Part shown: positions 1 to 6,547 of the stretch, piece by piece | Numbering within the stretch: position 1 is the stretch's first letter | Layout of the letters: each line of letters opens with the position of its first letter | NCBI GenBank assembly: GCA_025354065.1 | Contig: JANXNM010000081.1 | Coordinates: forward strand, 1 to 11,524 | Reading direction: 5' to 3' | Length of the DNA stretch: 11,524 nucleotides | Source: Synechococcales cyanobacterium 340R_concoct_173_sub | Lineage (GTDB): Bacteria > Cyanobacteriota > Cyanobacteriia > Leptolyngbyales > Leptolyngbyaceae | Program-made: the position numbers and the translations under genes | Notes under the pieces: model-generated | Databases searched by the model: none | What the model was told of the DNA's origin: nothing | The model's input: only the letters and a program-made list of their open reading frames with translations

Positions 1-1
1 C

Positions 2-235
2 CTAGCGAGGAGTAGCTGGAACTTTCTCGAAGTTTGGGTCGATCCGATGCAATCGCCGCCCTATCTTCTGCTGGTATTGGGGGATGAGTCAGGCCGTTGC
101 AACATCCTCGATCCTGGCGATCGGTATAAGTTGGTTAAGGATTATGACACTTACGATCAAGCACAGCTTTGGTTGCTTGAGGACGAGGACGAGCCATTAG
201 AAGGCCGACTGTCAGAGGCTAAATTTAGTGGTTGA
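2..235 (+). CDS. Hypothetical protein, 5' end outside the window
   Basis: The reading frame is open from the first bases to a TGA at 233-235. An ATG occurs at 47, but the residues coded before it (WNFLEVWVDP, then MQSPPYLLLVLGDESG) read as the same protein, so the true start is probably upstream and only the C-terminal ~77 residues are visible. The fragment is acidic, with a DEDEPLEG stretch near the end, and has no membrane segment, signal or catalytic motif that I recognise. The DUF6883 gene begins 2 bases after its stop, so the two are probably co-transcribed. It looks like a small conserved cyanobacterial protein, but I cannot name a family or function. Confidence 0.6.
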   Translation, partial: LARSSWNFLEVWVDPMQSPPYLLLVLGDESGRCNILDPGDRYKLVKDYDTYDQAQLWLLEDEDEPLEGRLSEAKFSG

Positions 236-237
236 GC

Positions 238-603
238 ATGGATCTTCAATCTAGGAAAAATATCGAAAAGAATTTATTGCCACACGCTGAAAACGCGATC
301 GTTGACATTCGCAAACTGCGTGACTACTGCCTCAATCCCCGACATAAAGACGGCAAACATAAAGCCCGACTATTTTCTACGATCCTAGGAATGACCACTA
401 ACGATGCCGAGGAGTTGCGCCAAATCTTGCTGAAAATTGTAAAGATTCATGAGGCAAAGTTGGGCAGGCAAGATGAGTTCGGGCAGCGGTATACCCTCGA
501 TTTTGAGATCTCGTGGCAGAATAGAAAGGCAAGGCTACGGAGCGGTTGGATTATTGAGACTGACTCCAAGATCCCCAAGTTAACAACCTGCTATCCACTT
601 TAG
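238..603 (+). CDS. DUF6883 domain protein, possible stand-alone toxin
   Basis: A protein of 121 residues. The pattern is that of DUF6883: an N-terminal IRKLRDYCLNPRHKDGKHKA segment (a conserved 'leucine, tyrosine, leucine, asparagine-proline, then KA' region), a central helix with DAEELRQILLKI, a QRYTLDFE strand, and a C-terminal SGWII...LTTCYP end. DUF6883 also occurs as the C-terminal toxin module of polymorphic toxins, so a nuclease-like toxin role is possible but is inference here. ATG 238 is preferred, with GTGG seven bases upstream; an in-frame TTG at 232 overlaps the preceding stop and is the alternative. The DUF4926 gene follows after about 10 bases, an arrangement I associate with this family, which suggests a two-component module. 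No secretion or delivery domain is present. Confidence 0.75.
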   Translation: MDLQSRKNIEKNLLPHAENAIVDIRKLRDYCLNPRHKDGKHKARLFSTILGMTTNDAEELRQILLKIVKIHEAKLGRQDEFGQRYTLDFEISWQNRKARLRSGWIIETDSKIPKLTTCYPL

Positions 604-613
604 CGGAGTGATA

Positions 614-871
614 ATGAGTATGACTAAGCCAAATTCAATTCACTTACTTGATGTCGTTGCACTTACTGTCGATCGGCCCCAGGATAGTTTATGGCGCGGT
701 CAAGTTGGGACGGTAGTTGAGATTCTCGCCAATGGTGCGGCGTTTGAAGTAGAATTCAGCGATCGAGAGGGTCGTGTTTATGAGTCATTAGGATTGCGGC
801 TAGAGCAGATTATGGTTTTGCAGTTTGAGCCGTCATTGCCTCAAATCAAGACTGCTATGGCTACCACGTAA
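614..871 (+). CDS. DUF4926 domain protein, probable partner of DUF6883
   Basis: A protein of 85 residues. It matches DUF4926 almost end to end: LLDVVALTVDRP, then RGQVGTVVEIL, then FEVEFSDREGR, then LEQIMVLQ. This reads as a small beta-barrel-like fold. Several starts are possible (GTG 608, ATG 614, ATG 620). ATG 614 is chosen because GGAG at 605-608 lies five bases upstream. It follows the DUF6883 gene in what looks like one transcript. By position and size it could be the immunity or antitoxin half of the pair; nothing in the sequence proves this. The last residues (KTAMATT) fall beyond the conserved core. No terminator hairpin is visible after the stop, and 872-1018 contains no gene I can support. 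Confidence 0.75.
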   Translation: MSMTKPNSIHLLDVVALTVDRPQDSLWRGQVGTVVEILANGAAFEVEFSDREGRVYESLGLRLEQIMVLQFEPSLPQIKTAMATT

Positions 872-1018
872 GCTGTACAACAACCTTCATGCACTCCGAC
901 TAGCAAGATTTTATCGATTTGAGTTTTAGGTTATCGATAGCGATTGATTGGGAGCATTGGGTGGCAAAAATTCAAAAAATTCAGAGCTTGGAGCCGATTC
1001 CGAAGTTGGAATTACTGC

Positions 1019-1600
1019 TTAATCCCTCGCATTCCTCAACGATAAAATATCCCGTACGGTCTGCGCATATCGATCGTCACTCAACACCGCCACCGAGTCC
1101 GAAGCGTCAATTTTGGGCTGTAACGTAGTCCACGATCGGCATCCACCATAAACAGGCTCAAAGGGAATTTCCACCGATTTATTCAATCGAAATACCCGAA
1201 GAAAAACCACCGTCAACGCCAAGTTCGGTTTCCATTTCAGTCGCATTTCCGTAAAATCTTCATTCCAGATATGGTGCGGCATCAACCGATCGAGCTGCGT
1301 TTGTTCCTTTAACTCATACTGATGCGTAACGATCGCCCAAGCCCCAATGGACACCAAATCGGGATGCCAACCGGGTACAACTGTCGTCACGAGATTTCTA
1401 TACTGCGGTTTAAGTAACTCCGGTTTCTGATGTTCGTAGGTCGGATATAGCCAAAATGGTCTACTATCCACCTTAAACCCAGCCTCCCGAATTCCGCCCT
1501 TCCGCAGCAACACCACTGTTTCTGCGGCAATCAAAGCATCAACAGCCACGGCCCATTCTTTGAGTGCAGCTTGAAATGGCTGTGATAACGGATCTCTCAT
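1019..1600 (-). CDS. DUF1802 family protein
   Basis: A protein of 193 residues. The N-terminal half carries the signature of DUF1802: ALKEWAVAVDAL, LLRKGGIRE, then FWLYPTYEHQKPELLKP. The family is common in cyanobacteria and its biochemical role is not known to me. The C-terminal half is more variable and ends with a short hydrophilic tail. The frame can be extended to a TTG at 1612, but ATG at 1600 is better: GGGAAG sits a few bases upstream and the ATG follows the stop of the upstream membrane-protein gene by one base, so translation of the two is probably coupled. No membrane segment or signal is evident. It is co-directional only with the gene at 1602-1964. Confidence 0.8.
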   Translation of the reverse strand: MRDPLSQPFQAALKEWAVAVDALIAAETVVLLRKGGIREAGFKVDSRPFWLYPTYEHQKPELLKPQYRNLVTTVVPGWHPDLVSIGAWAIVTHQYELKEQTQLDRLMPHHIWNEDFTEMRLKWKPNLALTVVFLRVFRLNKSVEIPFEPVYGGCRSWTTLQPKIDASDSVAVLSDDRYAQTVRDILSLRNARD

Positions 1601-1601
1601 A

Positions 1602-1964
1602 TCACTTCCCAAATTTCAGAGCGAAAAAAGTCGTGACAAACATAATCAATGGATACAGCACACCCACCAAACCTAGCCAGCCCAAGCCCTGAGCAAAAAG
1701 CTTCCCGAGCCTCTTTGAGTCTGCGGCTCCTGCACGATCGCCCGCCGTGGCCATAAACCGAGAACTGAGCGTCAACAGCAATATGCCGCCAATCCCGTAG
1801 ACCAGACTCCAAGGAAACCAGGTTCGCCGCAATATCCCAGATGGATCGAATCCTTCCACGATCGAAGGCAAAAACAGCAACCCTATAAATTCAGCCGCCA
1901 CCCAAAGAGTTAAAGACTCAACGAAGTCCCGACGCTGACCTTCTTCCGACGAAAAACGACCCAT
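1602..1964 (-). CDS. Small multi-pass membrane protein, unknown function
   Basis: A protein of 120 residues from ATG 1964; a TTG at 1988 would add eight residues (MNFKQLLI) and cannot be excluded because no clear ribosome binding site favours either. Three hydrophobic stretches predict membrane segments: around SLTLWVAAEFIGLLFLP, around WSLVYGIGGILLLTLS, and around LGWLGLVGVLYPLIMFVTTF near the C-terminus. A charged loop (GDRAGAADSKRLGK) separates the second and third. No catalytic motif is seen. The stop codon is one base before the DUF1802 start, so the two form an operon with this gene first. The family is not one I can name; it looks like a cyanobacterial membrane protein. Confidence 0.7.
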   Translation of the reverse strand: MGRFSSEEGQRRDFVESLTLWVAAEFIGLLFLPSIVEGFDPSGILRRTWFPWSLVYGIGGILLLTLSSRFMATAGDRAGAADSKRLGKLFAQGLGWLGLVGVLYPLIMFVTTFFALKFGK

Positions 1965-2121
1965 AATTAATAACTGTTTAAAGTTCAAGTAACTCGAAAA
2001 CCTTTAGCTTTTCTCAAGCCTCTTCCTGTACTAGAGGGACGATCGCTGCTTTAGCATAGAGGGAGAGTGACAACCTGAACATCTTGCGGAATGATTTGTC
2101 TCAAACCACGCTGTTCACACT

Positions 2122-2150
2122 TTGACATTCTTATCAACTGTAATTGTACT
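2122..2150 (+). promoter_or_regulatory. Sigma70-type promoter for the 31-residue gene
   Basis: A consensus -35 box TTGACA (2122-2127) and a 17-base spacer precede TGTACT (2145-2150), which matches four of six positions of the -10 consensus. Transcription would start near 2157, leaving a leader of about 25 bases before ATG 2183. The good fit of box, spacer and leader length supports the small gene downstream. Confidence 0.6.
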
Positions 2151-2182
2151 CATCTCTAACTTCATAGAACAGGATTTTTAAA

Positions 2183-2278
2183 ATGACAGCTCACGATTTA
2201 TTCACTCTTGCCCTCATGCTTAGCCCCGGCTTGCTGCTGTCTACATTAGTCATGGCAGCCTTTGCAGCGGGCGGCTAG
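2183..2278 (+). CDS. 31-residue hydrophobic protein, unassigned
   Basis: A complete short gene: ATG 2183, stop TAG 2276-2278. AGGA at 2171-2174 lies eight bases before the ATG, and a well-placed promoter lies at 2122-2150. After MTAHDLFT the protein is one continuous hydrophobic segment (LALMLSPGLLLSTLVMAA) ending in FAAGG, so it should be a single-span membrane peptide with a short acidic/histidine N-terminus. Its size fits the small subunits of photosystems, cytochrome b6f or NDH-1, but I do not recognise it as PsaM, PsbM, PetL, PetM, PetN or Ycf12. It ends 20 bases before the convergent end of the dioxygenase gene. Confidence 0.6.
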   Translation: MTAHDLFTLALMLSPGLLLSTLVMAAFAAGG

Positions 2279-2298
2279 TCTCAGCACGATTGTTTTGT

Positions 2299-3192
2299 TT
2301 AAGCTAGCCCAATTTCTGCCAGTCGTTGTTTTAGATAGCGTCCGGCAGTGATGGGTGGGAATTTTACATCGCCATTTATCACACAGCTTGCCAAGGGTGT
2401 TAAGTCAGTTTTTGGATGAGGATGCACAAAAAATGGCATGGAAAAACGCCGATCGCGTTGATCATTAGGATTCACCACGCGGTGAGTAGTACTTTTGAGG
2501 CGGCCATTGGTTCGCCATTGCAACATGTCACCGCTATCCACAATCACTGATCCGGGCGAGGCATCGATCGGCTCCCAAACCCCATCTCGCAAGAGTTCCA
2601 ATCCGCTAGCGGTCGCAGTGGGCAACAACGTAATCAAATTAATATCCTCATGGGGTGCCGATCGTAGACTGCCTAACGGCGTAGTTTTTTCCAATGGAGG
2701 GTAGTGAATTACTCGCAAAATAGTGTCGCCGCCCGGTTGATAAATCGCACTTAGAGGCTCACCTAAAAAATCTGCGATCGCCGCCAATAAACATTGAGCA
2801 CAGTGATCTAGTTGTGAATACAACACACTCAAGGTCTGCGAAAATTCTGGGACTTCGACGGGGACAAGGTTCGGCTGTACATCAGGGTTTCCCACATGCC
2901 AAAACTCCTTGAGATCCGGATGGGGTGAGTCTTTGGCATGTTCCTGACCAAAGGGCGTAAACCCTCGCTGTCCGTGTAATTCTGGTAAACAATAGCCTTG
3001 TTTTACCGACTCTGACAACTCAAAAAAATCTGCCGTCACCGCGTAAGCCCACTGTAATAATTCAGCCTCAATTCCTGCATTCTCCAACACAAAGAACCCG
3101 GTCGTACTAAGCGATCGGCCTATTTTCTGGGCAAATTCTGCCGTCCCCACTAACCTAAAATCAATCCGATCGATCAGACTAGAATCCACCAT
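2299..3192 (-). CDS. 2-oxoglutarate/Fe(II) dioxygenase, isopenicillin N synthase-like
   Basis: A protein of 297 residues, the usual length for this family. The N-terminal domain (about residues 8-100) has the DIOX_N pattern, including TGFFVLENAGI and the helix before FFELSESVKQGY. The catalytic jelly roll (about 155-260) shows the iron ligands His181 and Asp183 in APHEDINLITLL and His237 in STTHRVVNP, followed by the 2-oxoglutarate-binding Arg249 and Ser251 in RRFSMPFF. All key residues are present, so an active oxygenase is expected; the substrate cannot be read. ATG 3192 is chosen over earlier in-frame starts because AGGAGG lies six bases before it and the extension has no family homology. 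It is divergent from the one-helix protein gene at 3309. Confidence 0.88.
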   Translation of the reverse strand: MVDSSLIDRIDFRLVGTAEFAQKIGRSLSTTGFFVLENAGIEAELLQWAYAVTADFFELSESVKQGYCLPELHGQRGFTPFGQEHAKDSPHPDLKEFWHVGNPDVQPNLVPVEVPEFSQTLSVLYSQLDHCAQCLLAAIADFLGEPLSAIYQPGGDTILRVIHYPPLEKTTPLGSLRSAPHEDINLITLLPTATASGLELLRDGVWEPIDASPGSVIVDSGDMLQWRTNGRLKSTTHRVVNPNDQRDRRFSMPFFVHPHPKTDLTPLASCVINGDVKFPPITAGRYLKQRLAEIGLA

Positions 3193-3198
3193 CACTCG

Positions 3199-3204
3199 CC
3201 TCCT
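3199..3204 (-). promoter_or_regulatory. Shine-Dalgarno deciding the dioxygenase start
   Basis: A full AGGAGG on the minus strand with a six-base spacer to ATG 3192. It rules out the 37-residue N-terminal extension that the open frame would otherwise allow. Confidence 0.8.
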
Positions 3205-3284
3205 AGGGCGTAAACCCGAACTTCTTACGAATGCAACAAGAATGTAACAGTGTGTTAAGGTATGTAGACAAACACCCTTCATCT

Positions 3285-3299
3285 CCGCAAAGTTTGCGG
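3285..3299. promoter_or_regulatory. Perfect inverted repeat before the one-helix gene
   Basis: CCGCAAA (3285-3291), one base, then TTTGCGG (3293-3299). It is a perfect 7-1-7 palindrome that ends nine bases before ATG 3309, inside the divergent 3193-3308 region. A one-base centre is too tight for an RNA hairpin without opening some pairs, so a dimeric protein operator is the more natural reading; it could act on either divergent gene. Confidence 0.45.
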
Positions 3300-3308
3300 C
3301 CAATCACA

Positions 3309-3521
3309 ATGTTAAATCTTCTCCTCACCACGACTAACGGCGCAGTTCACTCCGAATTTTACCTCGTCCTTTTCAATGCGGTGTATTCCGTTGGCGCTTT
3401 GGCAGCAGGCGTTGTCGGTGCGATCGCTTGGTACAACTCAAAGCGTCCTGTCGGTTGGGAAGATCGTGCCCGTCCTAGTTTCATTCCAGCGATTAAAACT
3501 GATCTTCCTGAAGAAGCATAG
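3309..3521 (+). CDS. One-helix thylakoid-type protein, possibly Psb35-like
   Basis: A protein of 70 residues with one membrane segment (about 18-40, FYLVLFNAVYSVGALAAGVV) followed by a conserved-looking hydrophilic tail with WYNSKRPVGWED and a proline/acid-rich end. The WYNSKRP-x-GWE motif after a single helix recalls the cyanobacterial protein Psb35 (Ssl2148 of Synechocystis), which stabilises the CP47 assembly module of photosystem II. I am recalling that family, not comparing sequences, so treat it as a candidate. The frame extends upstream to ATG 3231, but the added 26 residues would be polar and unlike a membrane-protein start; ATG 3309 is preferred although no strong ribosome binding site precedes it. 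A perfect palindrome lies just upstream. Confidence 0.65.
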   Translation: MLNLLLTTTNGAVHSEFYLVLFNAVYSVGALAAGVVGAIAWYNSKRPVGWEDRARPSFIPAIKTDLPEEA

Positions 3522-3577
3522 GGTTTATTTGGATTTTTCTTTGAATCTTAAAGTTCTGAACTAAGTTAAAGCGCTCA

Positions 3578-3730
3578 ATGGAAGTCACTACGCACCTTCT
3601 GTTGGGCATTTTACTCTTTTCTATATTAGTTCTTTGTATTATTTTTATATGGTACAGAGTGTTCTGCTGCAAAGCTCGAGATCGCTGTAGAAATCTAGTT
3701 AGAATAGAGCCAAAGCTGAAGGAGACTTAA
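3578..3730 (+). CDS. Possible 50-residue membrane peptide before the LOG gene
   Basis: ATG 3578 to TAA 3728-3730 codes 50 residues. A hydrophobic segment (residues about 7-25, LLLGILLFSILVLCIIFIW) is followed by a cysteine- and arginine-rich tail (YRVFCCKARDRCRN), a normal positive-inside layout. The stop codon directly abuts the ATG of the LOG gene, and that gene's AAGGAG lies within the last codons here. No convincing ribosome binding site precedes ATG 3578 and the stretch is AT-rich, so a chance frame in a leader is possible. Confidence 0.35.
   Translation: MEVTTHLLLGILLFSILVLCIIFIWYRVFCCKARDRCRNLVRIEPKLKET
3719..3724 (+). promoter_or_regulatory. Shine-Dalgarno of the LOG-family gene
   Basis: AAGGAG six bases before ATG 3731 fixes the start of the LOG gene. 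TAGAAT at 3699-3704 could be a -10 element for the same gene, but no good -35 box is seen at the right distance. Confidence 0.7.
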
Positions 3731-4798
3731 ATGCCTGATCGTCCCTCACCCTCATCTAGTGCTATTGCTGCCCTTCGGGATGAATTGAATTCATTACTTG
3801 ATCAGCTACCGATGTCTCCCAATGGCGACTTAATGTTGCAAGCGTTGGCTACACTGACTGAAATTGGTCAAGCTGACACCGATCGGTTAGATTTAAAAAT
3901 TCTCAGTTCTACCCTTAAAGATGTGGGCCGAGCCTTTCGGACCCTAGCGCCTTATCGTCACGATCGTAAAATTGCTATCTTCGGCTCGGCCCGCACCTCC
4001 CCCCAAGCTGCCGAATACCAAATGGCAAAAGACTTTTCAGCCTGTGTCACATCCCAAGGATTTATGGTGATCACGGGCGGCGGTGGTGGCATTATGGAAG
4101 CGGGTAATCAAGGTGCAGGCGATGGCAAATCTTTGGGGCTTAACATTGAGTTGCCCTTTGAACAGGGATCTAATGCCTTCATTAACAGCAATGATATGTT
4201 GGTGACGTTTAAGTATTTCTTCACCCGAAAGCTGTTCTTTCTTAAAGAAAGTGACGCATTAGCCATCTTTCCAGGCGGCTTTGGCACTCAAGATGAAGCC
4301 TTTGAATGTCTGACCCTGAGCCAAACAGGAAAATCGGTTCCGGTTCCTATTGTTCTCATCGACAAACCCGGTGGCGATTATTGGCAAAATTGGGCGAAGT
4401 ATTTAGAGAAAAATTTACTAGGTCAAGGTTTAATTAATGCCACTGATTTTAGTTTGTTTACCATTACCGATCGGCTAGATGTAGCTTGTGAAGCGATTTC
4501 TAGTTTTTATACGGTGTACCATTCTAGTCGTTATGTCGAGGGTAAGTTAATTCTCCGGTTGAAGGCTGTTTTGTCCGATGAGGCGATGGCGGAGTTGAAC
4601 GATCGATTTAGCGATATTTTGGTGAAGGGGACGATCGATCGCAGTCCCGTGCTACATCAAGAAGTTGACGACGAAAGCTTCACGTTGCCTCGAATTTCGC
4701 TGCATTTTAATCAGCGGGATCTTGGTCGATTGTACGAAATGATTAGAGCTATTAATCGGTTGGGAACAGTGGAATTTGCCCATCCTGAACGTAAGTAG
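3731..4798 (+). CDS. LOG-family (TIGR00730-like) Rossmann-fold protein
   Basis: A protein of 355 residues. The core (about residues 75-260) has the two hallmarks of the LOG / lysine-decarboxylase-like family: a glycine-rich nucleotide-binding loop (VITGGGGGIMEAGNQGAG) and the PGGFGTQDEAFE motif, which corresponds to PGGxGTxxE. Characterised LOG proteins hydrolyse cytokinin riboside 5'-monophosphates, or more generally nucleotide N-glycosidic bonds; the substrate here is unknown. About 70 helical residues precede the core and about 70 follow it, making it longer than the ~190-residue plant-type LOG and placing it in the larger bacterial form. Both catalytic motifs look intact. The start is fixed by AAGGAG at 3719. 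It is convergent with the ProA-like gene. Confidence 0.85.
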   Translation: MPDRPSPSSSAIAALRDELNSLLDQLPMSPNGDLMLQALATLTEIGQADTDRLDLKILSSTLKDVGRAFRTLAPYRHDRKIAIFGSARTSPQAAEYQMAKDFSACVTSQGFMVITGGGGGIMEAGNQGAGDGKSLGLNIELPFEQGSNAFINSNDMLVTFKYFFTRKLFFLKESDALAIFPGGFGTQDEAFECLTLSQTGKSVPVPIVLIDKPGGDYWQNWAKYLEKNLLGQGLINATDFSLFTITDRLDVACEAISSFYTVYHSSRYVEGKLILRLKAVLSDEAMAELNDRFSDILVKGTIDRSPVLHQEVDDESFTLPRISLHFNQRDLGRLYEMIRAINRLGTVEFAHPERK

Positions 4799-4811
4799 CT
4801 TTAGAATAATC

Positions 4812-4854
4812 AAGGAATTGACGCCTCAAACGCCGATCGGCTTATCAATTCCTT
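4812..4854. terminator. Hairpin between convergent genes, likely bidirectional terminator
   Basis: Perfect 10-base arms AAGGAATTGA (4812-4821) and TCAATTCCTT (4845-4854) enclose a 23-base loop that itself contains the palindrome GCCGATCGGC (4832-4841). It begins 14 bases after the LOG stop, and its right arm overlaps the stop codon of the ProA-like gene. There is no long T-run on either side, so it may act as a 3'-end stabilising structure rather than a classical rho-independent terminator. Confidence 0.5.
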
Positions 4855-6070
4855 AATTCCCGTAAACGACCCGTTTTGGCGTTAATAGCGACTGCATCCG
4901 AATCGACCCAAACCCCGATCGCCCGGTTGTCCCCAGTACCACATCTCCCTCTGTAAATTGACAGCGTTGAAAGCGCCCGATCGCATTTAAGTACACCGCC
5001 GTGCTCCGAATCTGCTGCACAAACTCTTGACTTGCCCCATAGGATTCCGTCACGATCGAATCCGCATGACCGCTGCTATGAGTATTAATAAATTCTATTG
5101 CCCCCGCAATATTTTCTACGCCCCGAAACGCGACCTGCTTGCGAAAACAAGGTTTATTCCAGTCGTCATCCGGCAATCGTTTTACATCTGGAAACTCCGC
5201 CACAATTGCATCATCCCCAAAAATCTCAAATCCCTTCGATCGTAAATCAGCCCATAGGCGAACCAAACTGGATGAACTATGTTGCGGGTGGACTAACACT
5301 TTTTCAATCGCATTAACGGCCTCAGGTTCGCCCATATGACTCGCCAAAATCATCTCCCGGACTGAATCAACACCGCCCGAAGCTGCCCAATATAAATAAC
5401 AATTGCCAATCATGGCCTCCATTACACTTGACTTCACCTGTTCTCGGATGGCCGATCGCCAAGCTGGACGACCATAAGCAATCCACTGCCTCACCCGATG
5501 AGATTCAGCGCTAAATTCAGGCTTGTCCATCGACAGAATACAGCCATTAGGTAAATGCTGCGACGAGAGTGCATCCTGGCAAATTTGCACTAATGCCGCG
5601 TGAGTGTGAGCGTTCTCTAGACTAGGGTAAAGGATAAGACTGTTGGCCGTTTTCAAGCTCATCCCAATGGCCATCGCTGCCACCTCCGTCAACCCCTCAT
5701 AGGCCAACCCCAGCACTCCCAGAGGCATCCAATGGCATTGTCGAGGACTATAAAACCCCGCCATTTGTCTAAGCGGATCCGGCATTCCTGCAATTAAACT
5801 AAATGCCTTAATCCACCGTTGAATGTGTTCTTTAGTCAACCGCAACCATTCGCTAGGGATGGGATTGATCTGAGCATCATCGGCCAGTAATTCTGCACTA
5901 TTGTGTTGCCAATTTTGCATTGCTTCAAGATCCAGAGTATTGGCTTCTAGAAGCAGATAATAGTTCCGCTCAAAGGCTTGGGCAATGCTACGAATTCCGG
6001 TATCTCGTTGTTGGGATGTCATCATTGCCAACTGGTGAGATGCTGCTTGGGCAATGCCGACGCTGTTCAT
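4853..6070 (-). CDS. ProA-like protein without catalytic cysteine
   Basis: A protein of 405 residues, close to the usual length of glutamate-5-semialdehyde dehydrogenase (gamma-glutamyl phosphate reductase), the NADPH-dependent second step of proline synthesis. Family features can be followed in order: PLGVLGLAYEG (ProA PLGVIGVIYE), a LKTANSLIL strand (ProA LKSGNAVIL), NAIEKVLVH (ProA NAIETLLVH), a GSGH-like HSSGHADSIVTE, and a RSGFGSIRMQSLLT end (ProA GPMGLEALTT). The nucleophilic cysteine just before NAIE is valine here (codon 5315-5317, residue 252), and the GGKE cofactor loop is replaced by YPSLEN. I infer a diverged paralogue that cannot do the ProA reaction. ATG 6070 has GAGG upstream. 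The zinc-ribbon gene lies 43 bases upstream on the same strand. Confidence 0.8.
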   Translation of the reverse strand: MNSVGIAQAASHQLAMMTSQQRDTGIRSIAQAFERNYYLLLEANTLDLEAMQNWQHNSAELLADDAQINPIPSEWLRLTKEHIQRWIKAFSLIAGMPDPLRQMAGFYSPRQCHWMPLGVLGLAYEGLTEVAAMAIGMSLKTANSLILYPSLENAHTHAALVQICQDALSSQHLPNGCILSMDKPEFSAESHRVRQWIAYGRPAWRSAIREQVKSSVMEAMIGNCYLYWAASGGVDSVREMILASHMGEPEAVNAIEKVLVHPQHSSSSLVRLWADLRSKGFEIFGDDAIVAEFPDVKRLPDDDWNKPCFRKQVAFRGVENIAGAIEFINTHSSGHADSIVTESYGASQEFVQQIRSTAVYLNAIGRFQRCQFTEGDVVLGTTGRSGFGSIRMQSLLTPKRVVYGN

Positions 6071-6113
6071 GAAAAAGATCCTCTACTCACATAAAAATTA
6101 AGCAGCATAAAAA

Positions 6114-6494
6114 CTAACGACTCAATAGATCAATCACCATCGGAAAACAGACGATCGCCAGAATACAAGCCAGAACCGCCCATTGCCCTGGGAATATCTG
6201 GGCCATTATCCAAATTAGAAGGCTCCATAGAATAATGACAAATATCAATATAATCGATCGCTTTAATAAATGCTTGCGGTGCAGGGGTTGCCAGCTTTTC
6301 CCATTCCAAGCCAAAATTCGCTTTACTCCAGGCATTCCAGAGACTTGCTCAATGCTCATGCCATCATTAATGATCACATAAACATTGGAACATTTGTTAC
6401 ATCCTAATGCTTCGGTCAGTGCGATTGGAAGAAGTCGGGCATCTCTACGGCAAGGACAAGGATAATCAGAGTTTGGTTCAATTTTCTGCATCAT
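6114..6494 (-). CDS. Zinc-ribbon membrane protein, unknown function
   Basis: A protein of 126 residues. The N-terminal ~40 residues contain CPC (Cys13, Cys15) and CNKC (Cys32, Cys35), a four-cysteine zinc-ribbon-like knuckle. A short soluble stretch with a PGVKRILAWNGKSWQPL segment follows, and two hydrophobic segments lie at the C-terminus (about 81-101, with SIILIFVIILWSLLIW; and about 103-123, with WAVLACILAIVCFPMVI). It should sit in a membrane with the metal-binding head in the cytoplasm. ATG 6494 and ATG 6491 are adjacent alternatives, and neither has a good ribosome binding site. It is the first gene of a unit with the ProA-like gene. I do not know the family. Confidence 0.75.
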   Translation of the reverse strand: MMQKIEPNSDYPCPCRRDARLLPIALTEALGCNKCSNVYVIINDGMSIEQVSGMPGVKRILAWNGKSWQPLHRKHLLKRSIILIFVIILWSLLIWIMAQIFPGQWAVLACILAIVCFPMVIDLLSR

Positions 6495-6547
6495 TTAAGA
6501 GTGAAAATCTTTTATCGTTGCTTTTACGTGTTTACTTGTCCTTAAAA

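Noticed and set aside
919..1128. 69-residue plus-strand frame after the DUF4926 gene
   Set aside because: Starts with a non-ATG codon, has no ribosome binding site, and its second half overlaps the DUF1802 gene antisense; composition does not look like protein.
1597..1812. 71-residue minus-strand frame
   Set aside because: Lies entirely in another frame of the membrane-protein gene, which has clear hydrophobic segments and operon spacing.
3231..3308. N-terminal extension of the one-helix protein from ATG 3231
   Set aside because: The added residues are polar, include no family similarity, and would run through the palindrome and probable promoter region.
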